Shown: positions 55,773 through 64,000 of the stretch, in pieces
Position numbering within the stretch: the first letter of the stretch is position 1
How the letters are laid out: every line of letters begins with the position of its first letter
Source: FEN-1219 sp964503125
GTDB taxonomy: Bacteria > Pseudomonadota > Gammaproteobacteria > Steroidobacterales > Rariloculaceae
Direction: 5' to 3'
DNA: 64,000 nucleotides
Assembly: GCA_964503125.1 (NCBI GenBank)
Contig: CAZCZE010000009.1
Coordinates: 1 to 64,000, forward strand
Translations under genes and position numbers: made by a program
Notes under the pieces: generated by a model
Told to the model about the DNA's origin: nothing
Database searches by the model: none
Seen by the model: the letters and a program-made list of their open reading frames with translations, nothing else

Positions 55773-56151
55773 TTCCAGCGTCTGGATCGATTACTTCCGC
55801 GGCGCCACCACGCGCCAGACGCAGACGCTTGATTCGTTGTTGGGCGAAGACGCATTGGCGGTCGGCGACCTAATAGCGGCCGAGGTCCTCCAAGGGGTTC
55901 GCGACGACAAGGCCTTCAACCGCGTCCGCGATGCGCTCGAGACGTTCGCTTTGATTGAGATTGGCGGGTACCACATCGCCCTGCAGGCGGCGAAGAACTA
56001 TCGCGCGCTCAAGGCGCGCGGAATCTCTGTCCGAAAAACGATCGACGCGCTCATCGCTACGAGGTGCATTGAGGACGGAATCCCGCTGCTGCACAGCGAC
56101 CGCGATTTCGAGCCGTTCGTCGAGCACCTCGGTTTGAAATCGGTGCTTTGA
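55759..56151 (+). CDS. vapC: VapC-type PIN-domain toxin
   Basis: A 130-residue PIN-domain RNase. The acidic active site is visible: Asp5 in MILIDSSVWIDYF, Glu in AAEVLQGV, Asp in KTIDALIA and Asp in HSDRDFEPF. VapC toxins cut tRNA or rRNA when free of VapB. The gene appears intact, unlike the toxin at 44959. Confidence 0.92.
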   Translation: MILIDSSVWIDYFRGATTRQTQTLDSLLGEDALAVGDLIAAEVLQGVRDDKAFNRVRDALETFALIEIGGYHIALQAAKNYRALKARGISVRKTIDALIATRCIEDGIPLLHSDRDFEPFVEHLGLKSVL

Positions 56152-56170
56152 TCGCGGAGCTCGCGGTCTG

Positions 56171-57388
56171 TCAAGTCTGACGCCCGTCGATCCTGCGCGT
56201 CGCGTGCAGCACGACCGCGACGAGGCCGGCAGCAGCCGTGAGCAGCGCGCCCGCGAGGAACGTGAGCCTGGGGCCGCCGCGGTCCCAGAGCACGCCCGCG
56301 AGCACGCTCGCGGCGAGCAAGGCCAGGCCCGTGACCAAGTTGAAGACGCCGAACGCCGTGCCGCGCCGCGTGGCGGGGGCGGCATCGGCGATGAGCGCCG
56401 CGAGCAACCCTTGCGTGAAGCCCATGTGGAGCCCCCAGAGCGCGGTGCCGAGCGCGGCCGTCGTGAGCGACGCGCCGAAGGCCAGCACGAGATCGGCCGC
56501 AATGAGCAGTGCGGCGCCGACGGCGAGCACGGCCCAGCGGCTCACGCGGTCCGAGAGCCAGCCCGCGGGATAGGCCGAGACCGCGTAGGCCAGGTTCATG
56601 ACGACGAGCACGGCCGGCACGTAGACGATGCCGAGGCCGATGTCGGTGCTCTTCAGGATCAGGAATGCTTCGCTGAAGCGCGCGAGCGTGAACAACGCAG
56701 CGACGACGACAAGCCACCAGAATCCGGCACCGAGACCGCCGAGCAGTGCGCGCACCGTCGGCCGCGCCGGGGTGTCGTGCACGGGCGCGCGTTGCACGTC
56801 GCGTACGAACACTACGAGCACGAGCACCGAGACGGCTGCCGGAATCGCGGCGAACCAGAACACCGCGCGGAAGTCTCCGCCTGTCGCGGCCATGAGCACG
56901 ATCGCGAGCAACGGGCCGGCGAACCCTCCGACGGTGTCGAGCGCCTGACGCAGGCCGAAGGCCGCGCCGCGCGCGGACGCCGGCGCGAGGTCGGCGATGA
57001 GTGCGTCGCGCGGCGCTCCGCGGATGCCCTTGCCGATGCGGTCCGCGGCACGCGCGAAGAACACCCAGCCGACGCTCGGCGCCAGCGCGAAGACGGGCTT
57101 GACGAGCGCCGCGAGCCCGTAACCGGCGACCGTCAGCGCCTTGCGCTTACCGAGCCGGTCGCTCCACGTGCCCGAGAGCACCTTCGTGATCGACGCGACC
57201 GCCTCGGAGACGCCTTCGAGCACGCCGACGAGCGTGACGCTCGAGCCGAGCACGGTCACGAGGAACACGGGCAGCAGCGCGTGGATCATCTCCGACGAGA
57301 CGTCCATGAACAGACTCACGAAGCCGAGCGCCCAGATCCCGCGAGGGATCGGTAGTTGCGTCCGTTGCGGGCGCGCTTGCGGGGGCAT
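56171..57388 (-). CDS. MFS transporter
   Basis: A major facilitator of about 405 residues with twelve predicted helices. The motif between helices 2 and 3 reads GTWSDRLGKRKALTVAGYGL, and ADRIGKGIRGAPRDALIADL lies near helix 4-5, a pattern found in MFS efflux proteins of the YfcJ/NreB-like groups. The start is uncertain: ATG 57388 or TTG 57406, neither with a good ribosome site. Divergent from the GST gene with about 49 bases between. Substrate unknown. Confidence 0.85.
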   Translation of the reverse strand: MPPQARPQRTQLPIPRGIWALGFVSLFMDVSSEMIHALLPVFLVTVLGSSVTLVGVLEGVSEAVASITKVLSGTWSDRLGKRKALTVAGYGLAALVKPVFALAPSVGWVFFARAADRIGKGIRGAPRDALIADLAPASARGAAFGLRQALDTVGGFAGPLLAIVLMAATGGDFRAVFWFAAIPAAVSVLVLVVFVRDVQRAPVHDTPARPTVRALLGGLGAGFWWLVVVAALFTLARFSEAFLILKSTDIGLGIVYVPAVLVVMNLAYAVSAYPAGWLSDRVSRWAVLAVGAALLIAADLVLAFGASLTTAALGTALWGLHMGFTQGLLAALIADAAPATRRGTAFGVFNLVTGLALLAASVLAGVLWDRGGPRLTFLAGALLTAAAGLVAVVLHATRRIDGRQT

Positions 57389-57437
57389 CGCGAGAGGTTT
57401 GCACAAGTGGCAGCGGTACCGCTAGAGTCTCGTCCCC

Positions 57438-58043
57438 ATGGCTAACATCATTACCTTCTACACACATCCGCAGTCGCGCGGCCGCATGGTGCATTGGCTC
57501 CTCGAGGAGCTCGGCGTGCCGTACGACATGAAGATCCTCGATTTCGACAAGCGCGAGCACAAAGCGCCGGCGTATCTCGCGATCAACCCCATGGGCAAGG
57601 TGCCGGCCATCGTGCATCGCGGCGTCGTCGTCACGGAGGTCGCCGCAATCTCCATCTATCTGGCCGACGCGTTCCCGAAGGCGGGGCTTGCACCCTCGCT
57701 CGACGACCCCAAGCGCGGCACGTACTTGCGCTGGTTCTTGTTCGGCGCGGGCTGCTTCGAGTCCGCCGTCATCGACAAGGTGTTCGCGCGGCCGCCGGTC
57801 CGCCCGGGTGCGCTCGGCTACGGCACGTACGAGGACATGCTGGCGGCGCTCGCGACCGCTTTGACACCGGGGCCTTTCATCCTCGGCGAGCGTTTCAGCG
57901 CCGTCGACGTCTACGTGGGCTCGCAAATTCAATACGCCATCATGACGAAGGGCGTCGAGCCCACGCCCGTGTTCGAGCAGTACATCGGCCGCTGGGCGAC
58001 GCGCCCCGCGCTGCAACGCGTGCTAGCGGGAGCCCAGCAGTGA
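57438..58043 (+). CDS. Glutathione S-transferase family protein
   Basis: A 201-residue GST. The thioredoxin-fold N-terminus shows FYTHPQSRGRMVHWLLEEL and NPMGKVPAIVHRGVVVTEVA with the cis-Pro before Ala. The C-terminal helical domain has RFSAVDVYVGSQI. The first-helix residue Ser in PQSRGR may activate glutathione. It overlaps the next gene by four bases (GTGA), so it is likely cotranscribed with the monooxygenase. No ribosome site is seen upstream. Confidence 0.9.
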   Translation: MANIITFYTHPQSRGRMVHWLLEELGVPYDMKILDFDKREHKAPAYLAINPMGKVPAIVHRGVVVTEVAAISIYLADAFPKAGLAPSLDDPKRGTYLRWFLFGAGCFESAVIDKVFARPPVRPGALGYGTYEDMLAALATALTPGPFILGERFSAVDVYVGSQIQYAIMTKGVEPTPVFEQYIGRWATRPALQRVLAGAQQ

Positions 58044-59194
58044 ACGACGTGACGACGAATTTCGTGGAGCGAGCCAAACGCCTCGGCGCGTTGGCGCGCG
58101 AAAATCTCGAGCGCAGCGAGGAGCTCGGGCAGCTCGCCCCGCCCGTCGCCGAGGCCTTGCACAGCGAGGGCCTGCTCGGCATGTGGACGCCGCGCTCGCT
58201 ACGCGGCGGACTCGAGCTCGATCCCGTCACGTCGCTGCAGGTCATCGAGAACGTGTCGTACGGCGATCCGTCGGCGGGCTGGGTCCTCATGGCCGCGTCG
58301 CTCGCGATCGGCACGGGCGGCGCGTATCTCAAGGACGAGGCCGTCAAGGAGCTGTTTTCGGGTTCGCGGCTTCCCGTGATCGCGGGGCAGGGTACGCGGC
58401 CGGGCACGGCGATACCCACGAACGGCGGCTTCAAGCTCTCGGGCTCGTGGAGCTTCGCCTCCGGCATCAAGCACGGCACGCACATCCACACGCTCGGCCT
58501 CATCGATGGGACGCACGAGGCGCGCATCTTCGTGCTGCCCGTAGGATCGGCCAAGCTCATCGACAACTGGGACGTGCTCGGGCTGCGCGCCACGGGCAGC
58601 ATCGATTACACGACCGACAACGTGTTCGTGCCCGAGGCGTACACGCACATGGCGACGACCGAGGAGCCGCTGCGCGGCGGCAACCTCTACAAGCTCGGCA
58701 TCATCGGCTTCGCGGGGATGTGTCACTCGGGCTGGGCGTGCGGCATCGGTCGGCGCGTGCTCGACGAGCTCGCGGCCGTCGCCGTCGAGAGAGCGGGGCG
58801 TGGGGGTACGCTCGCCGACAGCGCGAGCTTCCAGGAGCAGTTCGCGAACGCCGAAGGCGTGTATCGCGCGGCGCGCGCGCTCGTCTACGAGACGTGGAAC
58901 GACGTGCGCGCGACGCTCGATCGCGGCGCGAAGCCGTCGGTGCGGCAGCACACGCTGATTCGCTTGGCGCTCGCGCACGCGACCTGGTCCGCGCACGAGG
59001 CGGCCCTATTCGCCTACAAGGCCGCGGGCTCGCAGGCGCTGCGCGCCGGGACGCTGCAGCACCTGTTCCGCGACATGCACGCGGGCACGCAGCACATCAC
59101 CTCGGCGCCGCCCGTCTATGCAGCCATCGGCCGCGAGCTCGCGGGGCTCGCCAAGGGGAAGAAGTGGCTATTCCTCAATCTCGTCGACGGCTGA
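58040..59194 (+). CDS. Acyl-CoA dehydrogenase-fold flavin monooxygenase (group D)
   Basis: A 384-residue protein of the acyl-CoA dehydrogenase fold. The segments GDPSAGWVLMAASLAIGTGG, FKLSGSWSFASGIKHGTHI and NWDVLGLRATGSIDY match two-component flavin monooxygenases such as HsaA or DszC, which hydroxylate aromatics with reduced FMN from a separate reductase. The glutamate base of dehydrogenases is not evident. GTG at 58040 overlaps the GST stop (GTGA). The next gene begins inside its 3' end. Confidence 0.8.
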   Translation: MNDVTTNFVERAKRLGALARENLERSEELGQLAPPVAEALHSEGLLGMWTPRSLRGGLELDPVTSLQVIENVSYGDPSAGWVLMAASLAIGTGGAYLKDEAVKELFSGSRLPVIAGQGTRPGTAIPTNGGFKLSGSWSFASGIKHGTHIHTLGLIDGTHEARIFVLPVGSAKLIDNWDVLGLRATGSIDYTTDNVFVPEAYTHMATTEEPLRGGNLYKLGIIGFAGMCHSGWACGIGRRVLDELAAVAVERAGRGGTLADSASFQEQFANAEGVYRAARALVYETWNDVRATLDRGAKPSVRQHTLIRLALAHATWSAHEAALFAYKAAGSQALRAGTLQHLFRDMHAGTQHITSAPPVYAAIGRELAGLAKGKKWLFLNLVDG

Positions 59195-60021
59195 CGAGCC
59201 GCTCGCGCCGCGATTTCTTGCGCGCCGGCGCGGCGCTCGCCGCGCTCGGCGCAGTGCCCTTGGGTCCCGCGCTCGCGCAGCCGCGTGCCGGCGAGCCGGT
59301 GGCGGCGTTGCCGCCGCTGCCCGAGTTTCGCAAGCTCGTCGCGGCCAATCGCATTCTCGCGCACGAAGGCGTCGTCGACGCGTTCGGCCACGTGAGCGTG
59401 CGCGATCCGCGCGACCTCAAGCGCTTTGTGCTGGCCCGCTCACGCAGCCCGGCGCTCGTCGAGCTCGCCGATCTCATGGAGTTCACGCAGGACGGCGCGG
59501 CCGTCGACGCCCGCGGGCGCACGCCCTACGGCGAGCGCATGATCCACGCGGCGATCTACGCGGCGCGGCCCGACGTCATGTCGGTCGTGCACCACCACGC
59601 GTACGGCGTGCTGCCGTTTACGATCTCGGAGGAGCCGCTCAAGCCCGTCGTGCACACGGCCTCGATCATCGGCGCAGAGGTCCCGGTTTGGGACATCCGC
59701 ACGAAGTTCGGCGGCACGGATATGCTCGTGCGCTCGCTCGAGCAAGGGCGAGATCTCGCCGCGACGCTCGCGGGGCACACGTGCGTCTTGATCCGCGGGC
59801 ACGGCGCCGTCGTCGTCGGCGCTTCGATCGAGCGCGCCGTGCTCACGGCCATCTACCTCGAGGTCAACGCCAAGGTGCTGCTCGATGCCCTGCCGCTTGG
59901 CGTCCCCGAGGCGCTGAGCGCCGAGGAGATCGCCAAGTCGAGCGAGGCGCAGTTCTCGCCGCTCGCCATGAATCGCAGCTGGGAGTACTTCTGCCAGCGC
60001 GCGGGCGTCGATCCGGGCTGA
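59164..60021 (+). CDS. Tat-exported class II aldolase/adducin family protein
   Basis: A 285-residue protein that starts with GTG at 59164; AAGGGGAAGAA lies just upstream. It overlaps the monooxygenase gene by 31 bases. A twin-arginine signal follows (SRRDFLRAGAALAALGA). The aldolase zinc ligands are seen in SVVHHHAYGV and LIRGHGAVVVG, and the substrate Asn/Ser region in AFGHVSVRDPRD. Class II aldolases cleave or form C-C bonds on phospho-sugars in the cytosol. The Tat export and the loss of a phosphate site suggest a different substrate here. Confidence 0.85.
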   Translation: MAIPQSRRRLTSRSRRDFLRAGAALAALGAVPLGPALAQPRAGEPVAALPPLPEFRKLVAANRILAHEGVVDAFGHVSVRDPRDLKRFVLARSRSPALVELADLMEFTQDGAAVDARGRTPYGERMIHAAIYAARPDVMSVVHHHAYGVLPFTISEEPLKPVVHTASIIGAEVPVWDIRTKFGGTDMLVRSLEQGRDLAATLAGHTCVLIRGHGAVVVGASIERAVLTAIYLEVNAKVLLDALPLGVPEALSAEEIAKSSEAQFSPLAMNRSWEYFCQRAGVDPG

Positions 60022-60133
60022 GCCGCCCGGCGGACTTGAGCTTCCTTCAGGTCGCGCGCGACGAGGCTGCGAGTACAATCGGGACAGCGTCGGGGGCAGC
60101 CCCGCGCACTCGAACAACAACCCTGGGGGATCC

Positions 60134-60805
60134 ATGAAAACCTTGAAGCTCGCTCTCGTTCCGCTCGCTCTCGCCACGTTGGCCGGATCGGCGCTCGCGC
60201 AACAGCCGGGCCAGCAGCCGCAGGCTCCGCCGCAGCCCATGAGTTTCTTCGTCACGAGCGTCGGCAAAGGCGACGGTGCCAACCTTGGCGGCCTCGCCGG
60301 GGCCGATGCGCACTGCCAGACGCTCGCGGCCGCCGCGGGTCGCGGCAGTGCCACCTGGCGCGCTTACTTGAGCGCCGGCGCGCAAGGCCCGAACGGCGTC
60401 ACCCATGCGCGCGACCGGATCGGCCGCGGCCCGTGGTTCAACGCGCGCGGCGCGCTCGTCGCCTCGAACGTCGACGACTTGCACCAGGATCGCAACAGTA
60501 TCCGCAAGCCGACCGCGCTCAACGAGAAGGGCGAGGAAGTCAACGGCGTCGGCAACCAGCCGAACCAGCACGACATCCTCACGGGCTCCGACTCGACGGG
60601 GCGGCTCGTGCCGGGCAACGTGGCACTCACGACCTGCAACAACTGGACGAGCAACAGCACGGGCAACGCCATGGTCGGCCATCACGATCGTCTCGGCGGG
60701 CCGAACGCGTCGTGGAACGCGGTGCACAGCACGCGTAGCTGTAGCCAGGAAGACCTCGTCGCCACAGGCGGTGCGGGCTTGCTCTACTGCTTCGCGGTCC
60801 AATAA
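60134..60805 (+). CDS. Exported lectin-like protein of unknown function
   Basis: A 223-residue exported protein with GGGGGA before the ATG and a signal peptide ending GSALAQQ. The body has GDGANLGGLAGADAHCQTLA, WRAYLSAGAQ, ARDRIGRGPWFNARG and NGVGNQPNQHDILTGSD. This pattern occurs in secreted DUF1554/lectin-like proteins with a C-type-lectin-type fold. Five cysteines may form disulfides. Ligand unknown. Confidence 0.65.
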   Translation: MKTLKLALVPLALATLAGSALAQQPGQQPQAPPQPMSFFVTSVGKGDGANLGGLAGADAHCQTLAAAAGRGSATWRAYLSAGAQGPNGVTHARDRIGRGPWFNARGALVASNVDDLHQDRNSIRKPTALNEKGEEVNGVGNQPNQHDILTGSDSTGRLVPGNVALTTCNNWTSNSTGNAMVGHHDRLGGPNASWNAVHSTRSCSQEDLVATGGAGLLYCFAVQ

Positions 60806-60869
60806 GAGACTCGCGCGGGGCGTCCGGCGCGTTTGCGCCGGATGCCTCGGCGGCTTCGCAGGGGGAGTG

Positions 60870-61661
60870 ATGCAGCTCGGCTCGATCGCACGCGGCGTTG
60901 CCGTGGTCGCGCTCGCGTGCTGCACGCATGGCGCGCTGGCGCAACCCGCGCAACAGCGGCCCGCGGCGCCGCCGACGCCGCGGCAAGCTGCGCCCCACGA
61001 CCTGACGGGCTACTGGGTCTCGATCGTCACCGAAGACTGGCGCTGGCGCATGATCACGCCGCCGCCGGGCGACTACGCGAGCGTGCCGCTCAACGCCGCA
61101 GGCCGCGAAGCCGCCGACTCGTGGGATCGCGAAGCCGACGTCCAGAGTGGCAACGAATGTCGGCCGTACGGCGCCGGCGGCATCCTGCGCGTGCCGGGCC
61201 GAATCCGCATCGGTTGGGAAGACGACGACACGCTCAAGCTCGAGACCGATGCCGGCCAACAGACGCGCCTCTTTCACTTCGGCGCGTTCGAGGCGTCGGT
61301 GACGCCGACGTGGCAAGGCGACTCCGTAGCCTCGTGGGAAATGGTCGGCGCCACGCGCGGCCGGCCGCCGACGGGCGGCAGCCTCAAGGTCGTCACGGAG
61401 GGCATGAAGCCGGGCTACGTTCGCTGGAACGGTGTGCCGTACAGCGAGGAGGCCCTGATCACCGAGCACTTCGACCGCAACGAAGCGTTCGGCGCCGTCT
61501 GGCTCACGGTGACCACGATCATCGAGGATCCGCAGTACTACAACCAGCCGTTCATCGTGAGCTCGGATTTCAAACGCGAGCCCGACGGCTCGAAATGGAA
61601 CCCGACGCCTTGCGTCACGGATCCGCCGCTGCGCGACAGGCCCGTGACGACGGGCAACTGA
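60870..61661 (+). CDS. Exported protein of unknown function, distant W-[DE]-G-[DE] family member
   Basis: A 263-residue exported protein; the ATG has GGGGGAG just before it and a signal peptide ends GALAQP. It opens DLTGYWVSIVTEDWRWRMIT and PPPGDYASVPLNAAGRE. It later has TEHFDRNEAFGAVWLTVTTI and IEDPQYYNQPF, which resemble the C-terminal part of the family at 11944 and 25526. The W-[DE]-G-[DE] motif is replaced by WQGDSVAS. Function unknown. Confidence 0.65.
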   Translation: MQLGSIARGVAVVALACCTHGALAQPAQQRPAAPPTPRQAAPHDLTGYWVSIVTEDWRWRMITPPPGDYASVPLNAAGREAADSWDREADVQSGNECRPYGAGGILRVPGRIRIGWEDDDTLKLETDAGQQTRLFHFGAFEASVTPTWQGDSVASWEMVGATRGRPPTGGSLKVVTEGMKPGYVRWNGVPYSEEALITEHFDRNEAFGAVWLTVTTIIEDPQYYNQPFIVSSDFKREPDGSKWNPTPCVTDPPLRDRPVTTGN

Positions 61662-61732
61662 GTCCCGTCGTTCCTTCCGTTTCGTGACATCGCGCGCGGT
61701 GGGGGCACCCGAGGCCGCGCTAACGTCGCGGC

Positions 61733-62467
61733 ATGTTGCGAAGCCTCAATAGGGCGTTGTTGGCGGCGAGCGCGCTCGCGCTCGTCGTGTGCTTCTTCAA
61801 CCGCAACGCCATTCCGGGCGCCATCGACTTCCATCCGCGCCTCGACGGCGAGCCGCGGCAGAAGGAGATCACGAAGGCGCCGCTTAACGTAGCCTACGAA
61901 GGCGTCGACTACCGCGTCGAGCCGCTCTACGACTACGAGCTCTACGGGCTCGTGGTCTCGTTCCGCCAGCACGACGGCGAGAGCTCGATGCATCGCTGGT
62001 CGAACGACCACCTGAACATGGCCGACGTCTGCGTGGTCTGGAGCGACACGGCGTTCAGCCCGCACCTGCGCAAGCTCGATTTCTGGAACGGCATCTTCAC
62101 GTGCAACGTGCGGACGCGCGACAGCGTGGCCTGGGCGAGCTTCAAGATGAACCAGCTCGCGAACAATCACTTGATCTCCGAGGACCCGTACATCCGCGAG
62201 CGTGCCGCGGAGATTCGCGTCGGCGACCAGGTCCGCGTCAAGGGCTGGCTCGCGCGCTACGGCGCCGTGGGCGGCAGCCTGCGCGGCACGAGCACGACGC
62301 GCGACGACACGGGCAACGGCGCCTGCGAGACCATCTACGTCCGCGAGCTCGAGATCGTGCGGCCGGGCTTCAACCCCTGGCGGCTCGGCATGTACGTCGC
62401 GTTCGCCGTGCTCGTCGCGGCGCTTGCGATCCACTTCGCGCTGCCGTATCGCCCTTATCGCGACTGA
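61733..62467 (+). CDS. Membrane-anchored protein of unknown function with N- and C-terminal helices
   Basis: A 244-residue protein with helices at about residues 8-22 (LLAASALALVVCFF) and 220-236 (GMYVAFAVLVAALAIHFALP). Between them lies a periplasmic domain with DYELYGLVVSFRQHD, NDHLNMADVCVVWSDTAF and a QLANNHLISED motif. I know similar unnamed gammaproteobacterial proteins but no function. Its 3' end overlaps the convergent GNAT gene by 13 bases. Confidence 0.7.
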   Translation: MLRSLNRALLAASALALVVCFFNRNAIPGAIDFHPRLDGEPRQKEITKAPLNVAYEGVDYRVEPLYDYELYGLVVSFRQHDGESSMHRWSNDHLNMADVCVVWSDTAFSPHLRKLDFWNGIFTCNVRTRDSVAWASFKMNQLANNHLISEDPYIRERAAEIRVGDQVRVKGWLARYGAVGGSLRGTSTTRDDTGNGACETIYVRELEIVRPGFNPWRLGMYVAFAVLVAALAIHFALPYRPYRD

Positions 62468-62919
62468 GCGGCCTGTGTCCTGACCAGTGTCGCGGGCGCG
62501 CTGCGCTCATAGCGCAACTCCCCGCCATCCGTCGCGCCCACGAGCTGCCAGCCGGCCGACTCGTAGAACGTTTGGGCGCGCGTTTTCGGCTCGGTCGTCA
62601 GCCACAGGCGCTCCAGCCCTTGCGCCCATAGCCAATCGACCATCGTGTCGTGAAGTGCTCGCCCATGGCCCCTGCGCTCGTGATCCGGGTGAACGAATAG
62701 CGCCCAAATGTTTCCATTCGTCGCGTTGCCGATCGCGAACGCAACCACTTCGCCGGCCGATTCGCTGACCCAGCCACGTCCCGTCCGCTCGATAGCATTG
62801 CGAACGTCGTCGTCGCTGATCGTGGTCGAGACCAAGCGATTTTCGCGCACAGAGTGCCGCACGCGCTGCATCCCGGCTACGTCGTTGACGGTTGCTTGCC
62901 GCAGCACGTCGCGCCCCAA
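62455..62919 (-). CDS. GNAT-family N-acetyltransferase
   Basis: A GNAT of about 154 residues. The acetyl-CoA loop is HPDHERRGHGRALHDTMVDW (the Q/RxxGxG/A pattern), with IWALFVHPD before it and TFYESAGWQLVG near the end. TTG at 62919 is chosen because GGGAG lies six bases before it; a TTG at 62925 would abut the ribosome site. It follows the MBL gene by two bases. The acceptor substrate is unknown. Confidence 0.85.
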   Translation of the reverse strand: MGRDVLRQATVNDVAGMQRVRHSVRENRLVSTTISDDDVRNAIERTGRGWVSESAGEVVAFAIGNATNGNIWALFVHPDHERRGHGRALHDTMVDWLWAQGLERLWLTTEPKTRAQTFYESAGWQLVGATDGGELRYERSAPATLVRTQAAQSR

Positions 62920-62921
62920 CT

Positions 62922-63848
62922 TCAACTCCCGAGGCTCGCGTAGACGGCGTCGATGAAGTCATCGCCCGTCCATTCGGGATTGCGGCCGAAGCGCGAGTCG
63001 TAGTCGAGCGTCGGCTTCGCGGCCTTGATCGCGGCGAGCGACTGGCCGCGGTCTTTCATCGTCGCGATTCGGTCGCGAATGATCGTGACCATGTCGCGAT
63101 AGCGCACGAGATCGGCCTCGTCGCAGATGCGTCCACGCCCCGGCACGATGCGCGTGCCGCCCTCGGCGAGCGTGTCGGTGATCGCGAGATCGATGAAATA
63201 GTTGAGCGCGTCGAGCACGCCTTGGATCGACCCGCCGTTGTCGAGGTCGATGAGGGGGTAGCCGTCGAGCCGGAAGATATCGCCCGTGACGAGCACATCG
63301 GAGCGGCGGAAGTGCACGGCCACGTTCGTGTCGTCGATGGCGTTCGGCTGGTAGATGACCTCGACGGGCTCGTCGTTGAAGTAGAAGTCGATGCGCGGGA
63401 CGTAGAACGTCTCGGTCGGCTGCGCCGCGACGGGCACGTCGCTCGAGGCGAGGCGCAGCAGCGCGGCCTCGTGCGCGACGATCGCGGCGCCGACGTCGAC
63501 GCCGCCGACGACCGTCGCGTTGCCGCCCGTGAACGTGGCGCCCGCGCGGCGCAAGAGCTCGTTGCCGCCGATGCGCTCGGGGTCGACACCTGTGTTGATG
63601 ATGTAGCGCAACGCCGAATTCGACGTCTTACGGATCTCGGCAAGCAGCTGCTCGCTCGCGGCGGCCGCGCCGGAGTCGACGACCATGACGCCGCTCGAGC
63701 CCAGGGACATGGCCACGTTGCCGCCCGCGCCCGTGATCAGGTAGACCTTGCCCGCGACGTGCGTCGTGCGCAGCTCGGCCGCCGCGGGCGCGGCGCCGAG
63801 GATTGCGGCCGCTAGACCTACGGCCAGCGTGAGACCGCGCTGCGTCAT
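62922..63848 (-). CDS. Exported MBL-fold protein that has lost its metal-binding motif
   Basis: A 308-residue exported protein; GGAGG lies eight bases before the ATG and the signal peptide ends AAPAAAE. The fold is clear from SLGSSGVMVVDSGAAAASEQ, a VLVTGDIFRLDGYPLID segment and RIVPGRGRICDE. However, the HxHxDH motif is replaced by NTGVDPERIGGNE, GHG by GRG, and the middle His by Ile-Asp (PNAIDDTNVAVHF). All His ligands are gone, so hydrolase activity is unlikely. It may bind a ligand or act as a structural partner. It overlaps the gene before it by four bases. Confidence 0.8.
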   Translation of the reverse strand: MTQRGLTLAVGLAAAILGAAPAAAELRTTHVAGKVYLITGAGGNVAMSLGSSGVMVVDSGAAAASEQLLAEIRKTSNSALRYIINTGVDPERIGGNELLRRAGATFTGGNATVVGGVDVGAAIVAHEAALLRLASSDVPVAAQPTETFYVPRIDFYFNDEPVEVIYQPNAIDDTNVAVHFRRSDVLVTGDIFRLDGYPLIDLDNGGSIQGVLDALNYFIDLAITDTLAEGGTRIVPGRGRICDEADLVRYRDMVTIIRDRIATMKDRGQSLAAIKAAKPTLDYDSRFGRNPEWTGDDFIDAVYASLGS

Positions 63849-64000
63849 TGGCCGGCCTCCGCTTCGATGAGCCGCCGCAAGCGGTCGCGGTATTCGGGGT
63901 ACATCGTTGGCGCGCCGCCGAGCGCGGCTTCGGCCGGGATGCCGTGGTTCTTCTGGAACTGCGTGAGGAACGGGTTCTCGCCCAAGTGGTGGTGCGGCAC
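63845..64000 (-). CDS. 3' part of an unknown gene cut by the window edge
   Basis: An open frame of 51 residues (GENPFLTQFQKNHGIPAEAA, later PEYRDRLRRLIEAEAGQ) ends in TGA overlapping the ATG of the MBL-fold gene by four bases (ATGA). That coupling and the amino acid content support a real C-terminus. Too little is visible to name the family. Confidence 0.5.
   Translation of the reverse strand: MPHHHLGENPFLTQFQKNHGIPAEAALGGAPTMYPEYRDRLRRLIEAEAGQ

Overview
The window is about 65% GC, densely coded and almost free of mobile DNA. The tRNA-Ser gene carries its own CCA end. A candidate SOS box has the CTG-N10-CAG form used by gammaproteobacterial LexA. There are NodT-type outer-membrane factors, three ADOP-type permeases with a PadR regulator, and many Tat- or Sec-exported enzymes. 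Together these suggest an uncultured soil or freshwater gammaproteobacterium, perhaps near Steroidobacterales. The ADOP, PadR, DUF1592 and DUF1552 content is shared with Acidobacteria, so the placement is inference only.

Layout: 1-658 is the 5' part of a DUF222/HNH nuclease gene with a candidate SOS box. 928-3372 is an orphan ABC permease. 3413-8396 (minus) is a complete MacA-MacB-outer membrane factor efflux operon. 8548-18825 is mostly secreted enzymes: a tannase-family esterase, an MDR oxidoreductase, an SMP-30-like propeller, an aldo/keto reductase and an alpha/beta hydrolase. It also holds exported proteins of unknown function, two gene remnants (10388-10864) and a small outer-membrane barrel. 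19011-24528 carries a metallo-beta-lactamase (MBL) protein, an unknown exported protein, a Tat-exported dienelactone hydrolase, a small metallopeptidase and a further unknown exported protein. 24555-26745 (minus) is a three-gene operon of unknown exported proteins. It diverges from 26955-34126, a five-gene operon of DUF1592 cytochrome, DUF1552, ankyrin lipoprotein, degenerate MBL protein and hydrolase. 34202-40011 is PadR plus permease, then a second operon of unknown exported proteins. 40023-44766 holds a truncated cupin, another permease, a DUF8021-like protein and a FISUMP-domain protein. 44959-46522 has a HigBA-like toxin-antitoxin (toxin frameshifted), a small exported protein and tRNA-Ser(CGA). 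46571-49521 has a CrcB fluoride channel, an amidase and a TonB-like anchor protein. 49615-54850 is a GntR-controlled ABC exporter operon. 54972-57388 has a DUF2214 protein, a VapBC pair and an MFS transporter. 57438-64000 has a GST, a flavin monooxygenase, a Tat-exported class II aldolase, a lectin-like protein, unknown exported proteins, a GNAT enzyme and a degenerate MBL protein.

The strongest unexplained theme is a multi-copy exported system. Small proteins resembling DUF6152 end their signal peptides exactly at A-x-A followed by His-His. They are encoded directly upstream of, and overlapping, larger proteins that share a W-[DE]-G-[DE] motif. The same two parts are fused in one gene at 17064-18152. 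Eight W-[DE]-G-[DE] family genes (one of them weak) and three HH domains lie in 50 kb, next to exported cytochromes, cupins, hydrolases and efflux pumps. I infer a periplasmic, possibly metal-binding, module linked to aromatic or natural-product metabolism. Its function is unknown.
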